From positions 3,603,001 through 3,667,000 of the forward strand of contig NZ_JAJOMY010000001.1 in assembly GCF_024699945.1 (NCBI RefSeq): a stretch of 64,000 nt of DNA. The letters run 5' to 3'. A program made the position numbers and the translations under genes. Source of the DNA: Phenylobacterium sp. J426 (GTDB taxonomy: Bacteria > Pseudomonadota > Alphaproteobacteria > Caulobacterales > Caulobacteraceae). How positions within the stretch are numbered: the stretch's first letter is position 1; the number at the start of each line of letters is the position of its first letter. The notes under the pieces were generated by a model, which was given only the letters and a program-made list of their open reading frames with translations, was not told the DNA's origin and did no database searches. Shown in pieces: positions 44,822 through 55,636 of this stretch.

Positions 44822-44917
44822 GACGAGAGTTCCGGGATGTCAAAGAGGCGCGGAGACTGCGCCGCCCTCACCCGCAGGGCAAGGGCGACGCCGCCGTCGT
44901 CATCCGTCTGGGCCCAA

Positions 44918-44937
44918 GCGTGGCCTTGCGGCCACGC
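44918..44937 (-). terminator. Hairpin after catalase gene
   Basis: GCGTGGCC (44918-44925) and GGCCACGC (44930-44937) form an 8-bp stem; on the minus strand the loop is GCAA, a stable GNRA tetraloop. It begins 6 bp after the catalase stop. Only TT follows the stem, so termination strength is uncertain. Confidence 0.55.
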
Positions 44938-44942
44938 CCGCC

Positions 44943-47033
44943 CTAGCTCATCGCGTCGAGGTCGACCTCAAGCTCGCGGGCCCACACCCGGCCCTTGGCG
45001 CACGCGGCGACGAAGGTCGTCGCGTCCGCCGCCTTGGCCAGCGCGACGAAGCCCGCGTCCATGTCCTCGGCCGCGACGCCGGCCTTCTCGAAGAACGGCA
45101 GGGCCTCGGCGGTGTGGCCGATGACCTTGCAGTGGGCGAAGGCGTCCGAGACGAAGTCCTTGGCCGGCTTGTCCACGGCCAGGAGCGCCGCGCCGTCGGC
45201 CGAGGCGAGCACGGCCACCGCGTCATAGAGCACCGACGGCCCGCCATCGATCTTCTGCTTGGCGGGCTGGAGCGTCCCGTCGCTGAGCCGGGCGCCTCCC
45301 ACCTTCGGCGCGATGATCTCATAGGTCGCGCCGGCGCCTTCGACGGCCGCGATCAGCTCCGCCAGCAGGTCGCCGTCCGCGCCGTCGGTGATCAGGATGC
45401 CGACCTTCCGCCCTTCGAAGCTGGGCGGCAGGTTCTTGAGGATGCTCAGCGGGTCCGAAGGCGGCAGATCGGCGATGGGCGGCTTCGCCGGTTTCGCCGC
45501 GGCGGGCGTCTTCGCCAGCCCCAGCCCCGCGGCGACGGTCGCGGCGAGTTCCGCATCGATGTTGGGCAGGTGCGAGACCATGCGCATGCGGATGTCCTCG
45601 CGCTCACACTTGCTGAGCTCGAAGACCAGGGCGTCGGCGATGTGCTTCTGCTCGATCGGGGTCTGGCTGGCGTAGAACTGCCGCGCCTGGCTGTAGTGGT
45701 CGGCGAAGCTCTCGGGCCGGATCTGGCGCTTGTCGCCCGCCTCGTGGCTCGGGAAATGCCGGTAGCCGCGCGTGGGCGATTCCCGCGGCCCGCCCCAGCT
45801 GTTCGGCTCGTAGTTCACCCGGCCCCTCGGGTTGGTCGTGGCCATGTGGCCGTCCTGCTGGAAGTTCATCACCGGACAGCGCGGCGCATTCACCGGGATG
45901 TGGGTGAAGTTGGGCCCGCCGAGGCGCTTCAACTGGGTGTCGAGGTAGGAGAAGTTGCGGCCCTGCAGCAGCGGGTCGTTGGTGAAGCCGATGCCCGGCA
46001 CGACGTTCTGGGTGCAGAAGGCGACCTGCTCCGTCTCGGCGAAGAAGTTGTCGACGGTCTGATCCAGGACGAGGCGACCGACCACCCGGATCGGGACCTG
46101 TTCCTCGGGGATGATCTTGGTGGAATCCAGGATGTCGAACTCGAAGCTGTCGGCGAAGGCCTCGTCGAACAGCTGGACGCCCAGCTCCCACTCGGGCGGC
46201 GCGCCCATCTCGATGGCGTCCCACAGGTCGCGGCGGTGGAAGTCCGGGTCGGCGCCATTGATCTTCACCGCCTCGTTCCAGACGACGGACTGGAGGCCCA
46301 GCTTCGGCTTCCAGTGGAACTTCACGAACGTCGACCGGCCCTCGGCGTCGACGAACCGGAAGGTGTGGACCCCGAAGCCCTCCATGAACCGGAACGACCG
46401 GGGGATGGTCCGGTCGGACATGATCCACATGACCATGTGCATCGACTCCGGGCTCAGCGAGATGAAGTCCCAGAAGTTGTCGTGCGCCGTCTGGGCCTGC
46501 GGGAAGCCGCGGTCGGGCTCCTGCTTGGCGGCGTGCACCACGTCCGGGAACTTGATCGGATCCTGGATGAAGAAGACCGGGATGTTGTTGCCGACCAGGT
46601 CCCAGTTGCCTTCCTTGGTGTAGAACTTCACCGCGAAGCCGCGGACGTCGCGGGCCAGGTCGAACGAGCCCTTGTTGCCGGCCACGGTGGAAAAGCGGAC
46701 GAAGACCTCGGTCTTCTCGCCCGCCTTCTGGAACAGGTCTGCGCGCGTGACGTCGGCCAGGGAGTCCGTCGTCTCGAAGTAGCCCCGCACGCCGAAACCG
46801 CGCGCATGGACGACGCGCTCGGGAATGCGCTCGTGGTCGAAGTGGAAGATCTTCTCGCGGAAGTGGAAGTCCTCGAGCAGCGCGGGCCCGCGGTCGCCGA
46901 CGCGCAGAGTGTTCTGGTCGTCGGCGACAGGCACGCCCTGTTGCGTCGTAAGGACGGGCGTATCGCCCTCGGCGATCTGATGCGTTTCCCCGCCCGCGCC
47001 CGGATTACGATCGCGGTAGACCTCGTCGGTCAT
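44943..47033 (-). CDS. katE: Large-subunit catalase (HPII/KatE type)
   Basis: Haem catalase of clade 2, 696 residues. N-terminal core: [20 protein letters not shown] (preceded by the catalytic His in [13 protein letters not shown]), [20 protein letters not shown] (catalytic Asn region), and the haem-ligand region [19 protein letters not shown] with the Tyr. The C-terminal 150 residues ([20 protein letters not shown] and following) form the extra flavodoxin/DJ-1-like domain that marks the large subunit. The ATG at 47033 has GGGAGA buried in a hairpin (47041-47061), suggesting translational control. Confidence 0.96.
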   Translation of the reverse strand: MTDEVYRDRNPGAGGETHQIAEGDTPVLTTQQGVPVADDQNTLRVGDRGPALLEDFHFREKIFHFDHERIPERVVHARGFGVRGYFETTDSLADVTRADLFQKAGEKTEVFVRFSTVAGNKGSFDLARDVRGFAVKFYTKEGNWDLVGNNIPVFFIQDPIKFPDVVHAAKQEPDRGFPQAQTAHDNFWDFISLSPESMHMVMWIMSDRTIPRSFRFMEGFGVHTFRFVDAEGRSTFVKFHWKPKLGLQSVVWNEAVKINGADPDFHRRDLWDAIEMGAPPEWELGVQLFDEAFADSFEFDILDSTKIIPEEQVPIRVVGRLVLDQTVDNFFAETEQVAFCTQNVVPGIGFTNDPLLQGRNFSYLDTQLKRLGGPNFTHIPVNAPRCPVMNFQQDGHMATTNPRGRVNYEPNSWGGPRESPTRGYRHFPSHEAGDKRQIRPESFADHYSQARQFYASQTPIEQKHIADALVFELSKCEREDIRMRMVSHLPNIDAELAATVAAGLGLAKTPAAAKPAKPPIADLPPSDPLSILKNLPPSFEGRKVGILITDGADGDLLAELIAAVEGAGATYEIIAPKVGGARLSDGTLQPAKQKIDGGPSVLYDAVAVLASADGAALLAVDKPAKDFVSDAFAHCKVIGHTAEALPFFEKAGVAAEDMDAGFVALAKAADATTFVAACAKGRVWARELEVDLDAMS

Positions 47034-47040
47034 GGTGGAT

Positions 47041-47061
47041 TCTCCCTGGTGATCAGGGAGA
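47041..47061 (-). promoter_or_regulatory. Hairpin masking the catalase Shine-Dalgarno
   Basis: On the minus strand TCTCCCTG-ATCAC-CAGGGAGA forms a perfect 8-bp stem. Its 3' arm holds the Shine-Dalgarno bases AGGGAGA, which end 7 bases before the ATG. Ribosome access therefore requires opening the stem, as in RNA thermometers or protein-controlled leaders. Structure seen; regulation inferred. Confidence 0.6.
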
Positions 47062-47118
47062 GCGACCGGCAAACCGAATGGTTCGAGCTCTACAACGGCA
47101 GGGCGCGAATAAAGCCCG

Positions 47119-48504
47119 CTAGATGTTGACCGCCGCCCGCTTGGAGAGGTCGATGCGGTCTTCCTTGAGCTTCTCGGCCACCAGGAAGGCAAGCTCCAGC
47201 GCCTGCTCGCCGTTCAGGCGCGGATCGCAGTGCGTGTGGTAGCGGTCGGCCAGATCGCCCTCGGTGAGCGCGCGGGCGCCGCCCAGGCACTCGGTGACGT
47301 TCTGGCCGGTCATTTCCAGGTGCACCCCGCCCGGGTGGACGCCCTCGGCCTTGCAGGTGTCGACGAAGGACTTCACCTCGGACAGGATCCGGTCGAAGGG
47401 CCGGGTCTTGTAGCCGCTGGCGGCGGTGAGCGTGTTGCCGTGCATCGGGTCGATGGCCCAGACGACGTTGCGGCCGCCGGACCTGGTCGCCTTCAGCAGG
47501 CGCGGCAGGCGATCCTCGATCTTGTCGTAGCCGAAGCGGCCGTAGAGCGTCAGCCGGCCGGCCTCGTTCTTCGGGTTCAGCACATCGATCAGCCGCAGCA
47601 GCTCGTCCGGCTCGAGCGTCGGCCCGACCTTCAGGCCGATCGGGTTCTTGATGCCGCGGAAGAATTCCACGTGCGCGTGGTCGAGCTGGCGCGTGCGCTC
47701 GCCGATCCACAGCAGGTGGGCCGAGGTGTCGTACCACTCGCCCGAGGTGCTATCGACCCGGGTCATCGCCTCCTCGTAGCCGAGCAGCAGGCCCTCGTGG
47801 CTGGTGAAGAACTCGACCCGGTGCATCTCGGGATGGGTCTCGGGCGTGACGCCGATCGCCGCCATGAAGGTCAGCGATTCCGAGATCTTCTCCGAGAGCT
47901 CGCGGTAGCGCGCCCCCTGCGGGCTGTCGTTCACGAAGCCCAGGGTCCAGCGGTGGATGTTGTAGAGGTCGGCGTAGCCGCCGCCTGCGAACGCGCGCAG
48001 CAGGTTCAGCGTCGCCGACGACTGGCCATAGGCCTGGATCAGCCGCTGCGGGTCCGGGATGCGGGCCTCGGGCGTGAACTCCATGCCGTTGATGTTGTCG
48101 CCGCGGTACGACGGCAGTTCGACACCCCCGACGGTTTCGACCGGCGACGAGCGCGGCTTTCCGAACTGGCCGGCCATGCGGCCCACCTTCACCACCGGCT
48201 TGCCGCCGGCGAAGGTCAGGACCACGGCCATCTGCAGGATCAGCCGGAACAGGTCGCGGATGTTGTCGGCGTGGAATTCCTTGAAGCTCTCCGCGCAGTC
48301 CCCGCCCTGCAGCAGGAAGGCGCGGCCCTCGGCCACCTCGCCCAGCAGGCTTTTCAGGCGGCGCGCCTCGCCCGCAAACACCAGCGGCGGCATCTTGCGC
48401 AGGGTCTGTTCGACACGCGAAAGCTCGGCCGCGTCCGGATAGTCGGTCGGCACGTGCTTGGCGGGTTTCCCTCTCCAGGATGCGGGCGTCCAGTGTTCGG
48501 TCAT
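47119..48504 (-). CDS. aroG: 3-deoxy-7-phosphoheptulonate synthase, class II
   Basis: First enzyme of the shikimate pathway (phosphoenolpyruvate plus erythrose 4-phosphate). At 461 residues it is the plant-type class II enzyme: [20 protein letters not shown] at the N-terminus, [20 protein letters not shown] (the active-site Cys), [20 protein letters not shown] and [20 protein letters not shown], then [18 protein letters not shown]. Leftward, 86 bp from the catalase start, without sign of an attenuator. Confidence 0.96.
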   Translation of the reverse strand: MTEHWTPASWRGKPAKHVPTDYPDAAELSRVEQTLRKMPPLVFAGEARRLKSLLGEVAEGRAFLLQGGDCAESFKEFHADNIRDLFRLILQMAVVLTFAGGKPVVKVGRMAGQFGKPRSSPVETVGGVELPSYRGDNINGMEFTPEARIPDPQRLIQAYGQSSATLNLLRAFAGGGYADLYNIHRWTLGFVNDSPQGARYRELSEKISESLTFMAAIGVTPETHPEMHRVEFFTSHEGLLLGYEEAMTRVDSTSGEWYDTSAHLLWIGERTRQLDHAHVEFFRGIKNPIGLKVGPTLEPDELLRLIDVLNPKNEAGRLTLYGRFGYDKIEDRLPRLLKATRSGGRNVVWAIDPMHGNTLTAASGYKTRPFDRILSEVKSFVDTCKAEGVHPGGVHLEMTGQNVTECLGGARALTEGDLADRYHTHCDPRLNGEQALELAFLVAEKLKEDRIDLSKRAAVNI

Positions 48505-48564
48505 GGCTCCTACTCCGCGCCACGGACACCGGGCGTACGTCGCCCCCGCGGCGGAAGCGGGCTT

Positions 48565-49815
48565 CTACCCCGAGAAGGCGGCCCGGGTCGACGTTTTTGC
48601 TGCGGTGCGGCGAATTTCCCCGGCCTCCGGGGCAGGATTCACCCCGCAAGCAAGGCCCACGACCGCGCAGGCGAAGGCGCCGAGCCCCAGCCACCACTCC
48701 TGCCAGACGCCGAAGTTCACCGCGCCGAACAGCAGGTAGACCGCGCCGGACGCGGACGCCGCGGCAGTCACGACGTCAGGGCGATCACGGCTAAGCCGTC
48801 TCAGCAGGAAGGCGAAGGCCAAGGCGGCGCAGACGGCGCCCAACAGCCCCAGCTCCAGCCAGAGCTGCAGCGCGGCGTTGTGGGGATGGAGAACGATATC
48901 CGGGCTGAAGGCGCGGCTGGCGTCGAGACCCCAGCCGCGGATCGGGCGCCACGCGATGGCGTCCAGGGCGTGGCTCCAGTAGCCGAGCCGCTGGGCCCAG
49001 GATTCCGGGGGCGCGATGTCGAGCTTGAGGCCGCGCGTGAGGCTGCGGGCCGCGAGCGCCACCGCGGGGAACAGGACGAAGAAGGCCGCTGCGACCAGCG
49101 CCAGCGCTTTCGGGGCCGAGCGGGGAAAGATCCAGGCAGCGACGCCGACCAGCAAAGCGAGGCCGACCGCGAGCACCGGGGCGTCCGAGAGAAACAGATA
49201 GGCCAACAGCGCCGAGCCGGTGGCCGCCGGGACGGCCAGCCACCAGGGCTGGCCTGCGCGGACGCCGCCCGCGGCCACTACAGGCCACAGGAACGCCACG
49301 GCGAAGCTGCCCTGGGCGAGGTTCTTCCGCGCCAGGTCCGGACGCGTGGGATCGCCGATGGCGGTGCGGAGGGCCTGATAGATCGCGCCGCCCGACACAG
49401 CCTCGACCAGCAGGATGACGCCCAGGACGCCGAAGCCCCAGGCCAGGATCGTCAGCGCCAGCCGCGCCAGCCTCGGGTCGGCCCGACGCGCCCCGCACCA
49501 GACGGCCCAGTAGAGGGGAACCTGCAGGGCGAGCTTCAGCGCGACGCTGCTCTCGAGGTCGTCGGGCTGGTGCGCGCTCCAGGAGGCGCTCATCCCCGCC
49601 CACACCAGGCCGAACAGCAGGGTCGCGGCCACCGGACGATCCTCGTCGGTGATGCGCAGCACCGGGAGGCAGAACAGGCCCACGAGGCCCATCAGCGGCG
49701 CGAACGCCAGAGGGCCCAGCCAGGCGAGGAGCGGCGCGAGCACGGCGGCGCCGACGAACGCCCATCCGCTGAGCTTGCCGACGAACCCCGACGTCTGCGG
49801 GTGCGTCGCGATCAA
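48565..49815 (-). CDS. O-antigen ligase/polymerase-like membrane protein
   Basis: A 416-residue, about ten-helix protein. Helices include KLSGWAFVGAAVLAPLLAWL and ALALVAAAFFVLFPAVALAA; the periplasmic-loop motif PIRGWGLDASRAF followed by VLHPHNAALQLWLELGLLGA is diagnostic of the Wzy_C/O-antigen ligase (WaaL-like) superfamily. It joins or polymerises sugar chains at the periplasmic face. The start is TTG at 49815, sharing bases with the gor stop (TTGA), so it is translationally coupled to glutathione reductase, an odd pairing. Confidence 0.82.
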   Translation of the reverse strand: MIATHPQTSGFVGKLSGWAFVGAAVLAPLLAWLGPLAFAPLMGLVGLFCLPVLRITDEDRPVAATLLFGLVWAGMSASWSAHQPDDLESSVALKLALQVPLYWAVWCGARRADPRLARLALTILAWGFGVLGVILLVEAVSGGAIYQALRTAIGDPTRPDLARKNLAQGSFAVAFLWPVVAAGGVRAGQPWWLAVPAATGSALLAYLFLSDAPVLAVGLALLVGVAAWIFPRSAPKALALVAAAFFVLFPAVALAARSLTRGLKLDIAPPESWAQRLGYWSHALDAIAWRPIRGWGLDASRAFSPDIVLHPHNAALQLWLELGLLGAVCAALAFAFLLRRLSRDRPDVVTAAASASGAVYLLFGAVNFGVWQEWWLGLGAFACAVVGLACGVNPAPEAGEIRRTAAKTSTRAAFSG

Positions 49816-51200
49816 GCGACCTGGCCCAGGGCCGGCGGGGTGTATTTCTCGCGCATCGTCACCAGCTCTTCGGCCAGCGTCGGGTGGACGGCGCAGGTGG
49901 AGTCCCACTGCGGCTTGGTCACGCCCATCTTCAGGGCGATGGCGGCCATCTGAATGATCTCGGGCGCGTCGGGCCCGACCACATGGCAGCCGAGGATCTT
50001 CTCGGTCCCCTGCTCCACGACCAGCTTGATCAGGCAGCGTTCGTCGCTGCCGACGAAGACGTACTTCATCGGCCGGAAGCGCGAGAGGTAGATGTCCACC
50101 TTGCCGCCGTACTGGTGGCGGGCGTCGGCCTCGGACAGCCCCACCGAGCCGATCGGCGGCTGCGAGAAGACCGCCGAGGCCACCAGCTCGTGGTCGAAGC
50201 GCGTCGGACGCTTGTTGAACTCGGTGTCCGCGAAGGCATGGCCCTCGCGGATCGCCACCGGCGTCAGGTTGATGCGGTCGGTGACGTCGCCCACCGCCCA
50301 GATGTTGTCGACACTCGTGCGGGAATAGTCGTCCACCTTCACCGCGCCGCGCTCGTCGAGTTCGACGCCCGCGGTCTCGAGGCCGAGCCCCTGGACATAG
50401 GGGACGCGCCCGAGGGCGAAGAGCACCACGTCGCTCTCGCACGGCGATATCCCGTTGGAGAGCTTGCTGAGGAGTCCCGTCGCCGTCTTCTCGATGGCGG
50501 TGTGCTGGGCGCCCAGGAGCACCTTGATCCCGCGCTTCTCCATCTCCTCGGCCACATGCGCGCGGACGTCGTCGTCGAAGCCCCGCAGGATGTTGGGGCC
50601 CCGATGCACCAGGGTGGTGTCGACGCCCAATCCCGCGAAGATGCCCGCGAACTCGACGGCGATGTAGCCGCCGCCGGCGATGACGATCCGCTTCGGCAAC
50701 TCATCGATGTGAAACGCCTCGTTCGAGGTGATGGCGTGCTCTATCCCCGGCAGCTCCGTGGGCATCCAGGGCGTGCCGCCGGTGGCGATCAGGATCTTCC
50801 CGGCGGTGACGCGGCCGCGGTTCTCCACCTCGACGGTGTGGCGGTCGATCAGGCGCGCCTTGCCGTGGACGAGCTCGGCGCCGGCGTTCTGCAGGTTCCG
50901 GACGTAGATCCCCGACAGCCGGGCGATCTCCTTGTCCTTCTCGCGAAGGAACTCGGGCCAGTCGAAGGATGCGCCCTCCACGGTCCACCCATAGCCCTTC
51001 GCGACCTTGAAATGATGCGCGAATTCAGAGGCGTAGACCATGAACTTCTTGGGCACGCAGCCGCGGATGACGCAGGTGCCGCCGACGCGGTGCTCCTCGG
51101 CGACCAGAACGCGGGCGCCCGACAGGGCCGCGACGCGCGCGGCGCGCACCCCGCCCGAGCCCGCGCCGATGACGAAGAGGTCGTAGTCGTAATCCGCCAA
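49812..51200 (-). CDS. gor: Glutathione-disulfide reductase
   Basis: NADPH- and FAD-dependent disulfide reductase, 462 residues. FAD motif DLFVIGAGSGGVRAARVAAL, the redox pair in GGTCVIRGCVPKKFMVYASE, NADPH motif RIVIAGGGYIAVEFAGIFAG, and the C-terminal active-site His in DSTCAVHPTLAEELVTMREK, where the HPT-EE pattern is specific for glutathione reductase. It keeps glutathione reduced for the glutathione peroxidase and GSTs of this region. Lies 15 bp downstream of rpiA. Confidence 0.96.
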   Translation of the reverse strand: MADYDYDLFVIGAGSGGVRAARVAALSGARVLVAEEHRVGGTCVIRGCVPKKFMVYASEFAHHFKVAKGYGWTVEGASFDWPEFLREKDKEIARLSGIYVRNLQNAGAELVHGKARLIDRHTVEVENRGRVTAGKILIATGGTPWMPTELPGIEHAITSNEAFHIDELPKRIVIAGGGYIAVEFAGIFAGLGVDTTLVHRGPNILRGFDDDVRAHVAEEMEKRGIKVLLGAQHTAIEKTATGLLSKLSNGISPCESDVVLFALGRVPYVQGLGLETAGVELDERGAVKVDDYSRTSVDNIWAVGDVTDRINLTPVAIREGHAFADTEFNKRPTRFDHELVASAVFSQPPIGSVGLSEADARHQYGGKVDIYLSRFRPMKYVFVGSDERCLIKLVVEQGTEKILGCHVVGPDAPEIIQMAAIALKMGVTKPQWDSTCAVHPTLAEELVTMREKYTPPALGQVA

Positions 51201-51215
51201 GTCGATATCCTTCGC

Positions 51216-51902
51216 TCAGGGCTCCAGCGTGCGCACGCCGTCGGCCGTCCCGATCAGCGCCTGTTCGGCCAGGTCGAGGAAAAGGCCGTGGTCGACGACG
51301 CCGGTGACGCTCTTCAGCGCCGCGGCGAGCGCCGCCGGCTCCTCGATCCGCCCGCAGGCTGCGTCATAGATAAGGTTGCCGCCGTCGGTTCTCACCGGTT
51401 GGCCGTCGCGCTCGCGCAGCCGCGGTCCGATGCCAATGTCGAATTCCGCGAGCACGTCGCAGATGCGAAGCGAGGTGGTCCTGTGACCGAAGGCCACCAC
51501 CTCGATCGGCAGGGCGAACCTGCCCAGCGTGCCGACCACCTTCGCTGCGTCGGCGATCACCACGCAGCGCTTGGAGGCCTCCCAGACCAGCTTCTCGCGC
51601 AGCAGGGCCGCGCCGCCGCCCTTGATCAGCGAGAGACCGGGGCCGATCTCGTCGGCGCCATCCACGGTGAGGTCGATCTCGCGGGTCTCGCCGAGGTCCG
51701 CCACCTTGATGCCGAGGCTCGACGCCAGGTCGGCGGTGGCCTGGGACGTGGGAACGCCCACGACATCCAGCCCGCGCGCCGCCAGCGCCCTGACGAACCA
51801 GGCGGCGGTGGAGCCCGTCCCGAGACCGACGACCATGCCGCTTTCAACGAGAGCCGCGGCGGCCTCTCCGGCCGCGCGCTTCTGGGATTCCGCGTCGCTC
51901 AT
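51216..51902 (-). CDS. rpiA: Ribose-5-phosphate isomerase A
   Basis: Interconverts ribose 5-phosphate and ribulose 5-phosphate in the pentose phosphate pathway. The 228 residues contain [20 protein letters not shown] (phosphate loop), [20 protein letters not shown] (catalytic Asp-Gly-Ala-Asp-Glu), [20 protein letters not shown] and a closing [20 protein letters not shown]. The ATG overlaps the glmU stop by 4 bp, so glmU-rpiA-gor form one leftward unit. Confidence 0.96.
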   Translation of the reverse strand: MSDAESQKRAAGEAAAALVESGMVVGLGTGSTAAWFVRALAARGLDVVGVPTSQATADLASSLGIKVADLGETREIDLTVDGADEIGPGLSLIKGGGAALLREKLVWEASKRCVVIADAAKVVGTLGRFALPIEVVAFGHRTTSLRICDVLAEFDIGIGPRLRERDGQPVRTDGGNLIYDAACGRIEEPAALAAALKSVTGVVDHGLFLDLAEQALIGTADGVRTLEP

Positions 51903-53255
51903 TTCGCCTTCGCCGCCTTCTCGGCCGCCTTCTTCTGGCGGAAGGCGGTGGCCCAGCCGGCCTTGTCCGACTGGCTGTTGCGCTCGAGGGCCAACGCGCC
52001 GTCCGGTACGTTGCGGGTGATCACCGAGCCTGAGCCGGTCATCGCGCCTGTTCCGACCCGCACCGGCGCCACCAGCGAGGTGTTGGAGCCGACGAAGGCG
52101 CCCCTCGCCCACCTCGGTGCGGTATTTGAAGAAGCCGTCGTAGTTGCAGAAGATGGTCCCGGCGCCGATGTTCGCCTTCGCGCCCACCGAACCGTCGCCC
52201 AGGTAAGACAGGTGGTTGGCCTTGGCGCCCTGCCCCACCGTGACGTTCTTCACCTCGACGAAGTTCCCGATGTGGGCGTCCTCGCCGATGTCGGCGCCCG
52301 GGCGCAGGCGCGCATAGGGGCCGATCAGGGCGCCCGATCGGACATGGGCGCCCTCCAGGTGGCTGAAGGCGCGGATCACCGCCCCCGTCTCGACCTTCAC
52401 GCCCGGCGCGAAGACGACGAACTGTTCGATAGTGACACCCGGTTCGATCTGGGTGTCCCAGGCGAAGTGCACGGTCTCCGGAGCCAGCATCGCCACGCCT
52501 TCGGCCAGGAAGTGGTTGCGCCGCCGCTGCTGCCAGACGGCCTCGGCCTGGGCGAGCTGCGCCGGGGTGTCACAGCCCATGACCGCGTTCTCGGGGGCGA
52601 TGTGCGCGCGCACCAGCCCCCCCTCGTGGACGCAGACGCCAACGATGTCCGTCAGGTAGTACTCGCCCTTGGCGTTGTCGTTGCCGACCTGCTCCAGCCA
52701 GCCGAACAGCCGCTCGCGATCGGCGGCCATCATGCCGGCGTTGCAGGTCCTGACCGCCTTCTCGGCGTCGTTGGCGTCGCGCGCCTCGACGATGCGGATG
52801 ACGTGGCCGTCGGCGCCCTTGATGACCCGCCCGTACAGCAGCGGGTCGACAGGCTCGAAGGCCAGCATGGCCAGGTCCACGCCCTTGGCCCGCAGCTCGA
52901 ACAGCGGCGCCAGGTCCTCGGCCATCAGCAGGGGCGCATCGGCATAGGTGATCAGGACGTCGCCGTCGAAGCCGGCGAGGTTGCCCTTGGCGGCCAGGAC
53001 GGCATGGGCAGTGCCCAGCGGTTCGGTCTGGACCGCCACCGCCTCCGCGCCCAGGCGCTTCTCTACGGCTTCGCGCACCGCCGGGCTGTGCGTGCCGACG
53101 ACGACCACGATCCGCTCGCAGCCGGTCGCCTGGACGGTGTCGATCATGCGGTCCAGGTGGCTGCGCCCGCCCACCTTGTGCAGCACCTTGGGCAAGGGCG
53201 ACTTCATGCGCGTGCCCTGTCCTGCAGCCAGGATCACGGCGGCTCTGGCGGTCAT
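51899..53255 (-). CDS. glmU: Bifunctional GlmU (UDP-GlcNAc synthesis; one frameshift)
   Basis: Acetylates glucosamine 1-phosphate and then uridylates it to UDP-GlcNAc, needed for peptidoglycan and LPS. N-terminal uridylyltransferase: [27 protein letters not shown]-like [21 protein letters not shown]-terminal left-handed beta helix: [20 protein letters not shown] and [20 protein letters not shown]. The frame breaks in the C4 run 52101-52104; removing one base gives [20 protein letters not shown] and a normal end. Because glmU is essential the break is almost surely a sequence error. Repaired length about 451. Confidence 0.94.
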
Positions 53256-53363
53256 GCAGCGAAGCTCCTGGGCAAGCGAGTCACGGACGCCCGAAACGCC
53301 TTAGCAAGCCTTGTGGCCCCGCGCGACAACCGGCTAGCGTCGCCGCGACCTGGGGGAGCTTCC

Positions 53364-55636
53364 ATGACAACGACGTCTCGCCGTCTGACCGCCCTGACGG
53401 CCGCCTGCGCGCTCGCGGCCCTGTCCATCGCGCCTGCAGCCCGCGCGGCGCCCGATCGCGCCCTGGAGGCGCGGTTCAAGGCGCAGCTGGACAACGCCGA
53501 GATGGGCCGTTGGCTGAAGACCATGTCGGCCCTGCCGATCCATGTTGGCGCGCCGCACAACAAGGCGAACGCCGAGATGACCCTGAAGCAGTTCAGGGAC
53601 TGGGGCTGGGACGCCAGGATCGAGACGTTCTGGGTGCTCTATCCGACACCGCAGGAGGTGGGCCTCGAGCTCGTGCGCGGCGCCGGAGCGCCCTTCAAGG
53701 CCACCCTGACCGAGCCGCCGATCCCAGGGGACGAAAGCTCGACACGCCAGCAGGACGCCCTGCCCGCCTACGTGGCCTTCCAGGGCGACGGCGATGTGAC
53801 CGCTCCGCTGGTCTATGTGAACTATGGCATGCCGGCCGACTACGACGCCCTGGAGCGCCTCGGCGTCTCGGTGAAGGGGAAGATCGTGATCGCCCGCTAC
53901 GGCCAGGGCTGGCGCGGCCTGAAGCCCAAGCTGGCGCAGGAGCACGGCGCGGTGGGCGCCATCATCTACTCCGACCCACGCGACGACGGCTATTCCGCCG
54001 ACGACGTCTATCCGAAGGGCGCGGCCCGGCCCCCCGACCGGCTTCCAACGCGGTTCGGTTGCGGACATGACCTTCGCGCCCGGCGACCCGACCACCATCG
54101 GCTACGGCGCGACCAGGAACGCCAGGCGCACGCCGCGCGAAGAGGCGCCGACCATCCTGAAGATTCCGACGCTGCCGATCTCGTACGGCGACGCCCAGGC
54201 GCTGCTGAAATCGTTGGAGGGCCCCGTCGCGCCGGCTTCGTTCCGCGGCGGCCTGCCGATCACCTACCACGTCGGCGGCGCCGAAGGAGACGCTCTGGTC
54301 CGGCTGAAGGTGAAGTCCGAATGGACTCCCAAGCCGGCCTACAACGTCATCGCCAGGCTGAAGGGCGCGGAACGGCCCGACGAGTGGGTGGTGCGCGGCA
54401 ATCACCGCGACGGCTGGGTGTTCGGCGCCACCGATCCGATCTCGGGCCACGTCGCCATGATGGGCGAGGCCAAGGCGCTCGGCGCGCTGAAGAAGGCCGG
54501 CTGGAAGCCGAAGCGCACCATCGTGTATGCGAGCTGGGACGCCGAGGAGCCGATGCTGCTGGGCTCCACCGAATGGGCCGAACACCACGCGGCGGAGCTG
54601 AAGAAGAAGGCGGTCATCTACATCAACTCCGACTCCAACGCCCGGGGCTTCCTGGACGTCGACGGCAGCCACGCCTTTCAGCGGCTCGTGAACGAGGTCG
54701 CCGCCGACGTGACGGATCCGCAGACCGGCGTCCCGGTCCGGGACCGGCTGCGGGCCCGCTATGCGGTCAACGGCGCCGCGCCGGGGGGCGAACGAAGAGG
54801 CGCGGACGGTGGGGAAGATCGCCCTCGATCCGGCGAAGGACCTGCCGATCGGACCGCTGGGCTCCGGCTCGGACTACTCCGCTTTCCTGCAGCACCTCGG
54901 CCTGCCGGCGCTGAACGTCAGCTACGGCGGCGAGGGCAGCTCTGGCGGCGTCTACCATTCGGCCTATGACACCTACGAGCACCACAGCCGCTTCGTGGAC
55001 CCGGGGCACGCCTATGCCGGAGCGCTGGCCGACACGGTGGGCCGTCTGGTCATCCGGATCGCCGACGCCGACCGGCCGGTGCAGCGCTACGGCGACTTCG
55101 CCGACACCGTCGAGGGCTACCTCGCCGAGGTGAAGAAGCTGGACTCCGGCAAGCGTGACGAGGCGGCCGCCCGGGCCAGGCTGCTGGCCGCCGGCGCCTA
55201 CAAGCTCGCCGACGATCCCACCCGGCCGCGCGGCGACCCGGCCGCCTTCGCCGCCTCGCCATCGCTCGACTTCGGCCCGATGGACGCCGCGGTGGCGAGG
55301 CTGAAGGTCAGCGCCGCCGCCTTCGACCAGGCGCTGGCGGCGAAGGGGGACGCGCTCTCGCGCGCTCAACGGAAACGCCTGGACGCGGTGATCCTAACGC
55401 TGGACCAGCGGCTGCTGCGCGAACAGGGCCTGCCTTTCCGCCCGTGGTACAAGAACATGATCTATGCGCCGGGCCGCTTCACCGGCTACGGCGCCAAGAC
55501 CCTTCCGGGCATCCGCGAGGCGCTCGAGGAACGTCGCTTCGACGACGCGAAGACCTATATCGGGCTCACCGCCGAGGCGCTGGTCGACTACGCCTCGCGT
55601 CTGGATGAAGCGACGCGGGTGATCCATGGCGGCTGA
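53364..55636 (+). CDS. M28 peptidase, glutamate carboxypeptidase II (PSMA)-like (two frameshifts)
   Basis: An exported zinc peptidase of about 756 residues. A signal peptide (LTALTAACALAALSIAPAAR) precedes a protease-associated domain (VYVNYGMPADYDALERLGVS) and the M28 domain with ligands in GNHRDGWVFGATDPISGH (His, Asp), YASWDAEEPMLLGSTEWAEH (catalytic and ligand Glu), VIYINSDSNARGFL (Asp) and YHSAYDTYEHH (His). This is the layout of glutamate carboxypeptidase II. Frames change in the C6 run 54030-54035 and the G6 run 54783-54788, one extra base each. Periplasmic; substrate not known. Coupled to gph downstream. Confidence 0.9.

Noticed and set aside
49884..54914. A 1,676-codon open frame on the plus strand
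   Set aside because: It is antisense to glutathione reductase, rpiA and glmU, has a His/Asp/Arg-rich composition typical of reversed GC-rich codons, and only its end coincides with the real M28 peptidase. It is a shadow frame.
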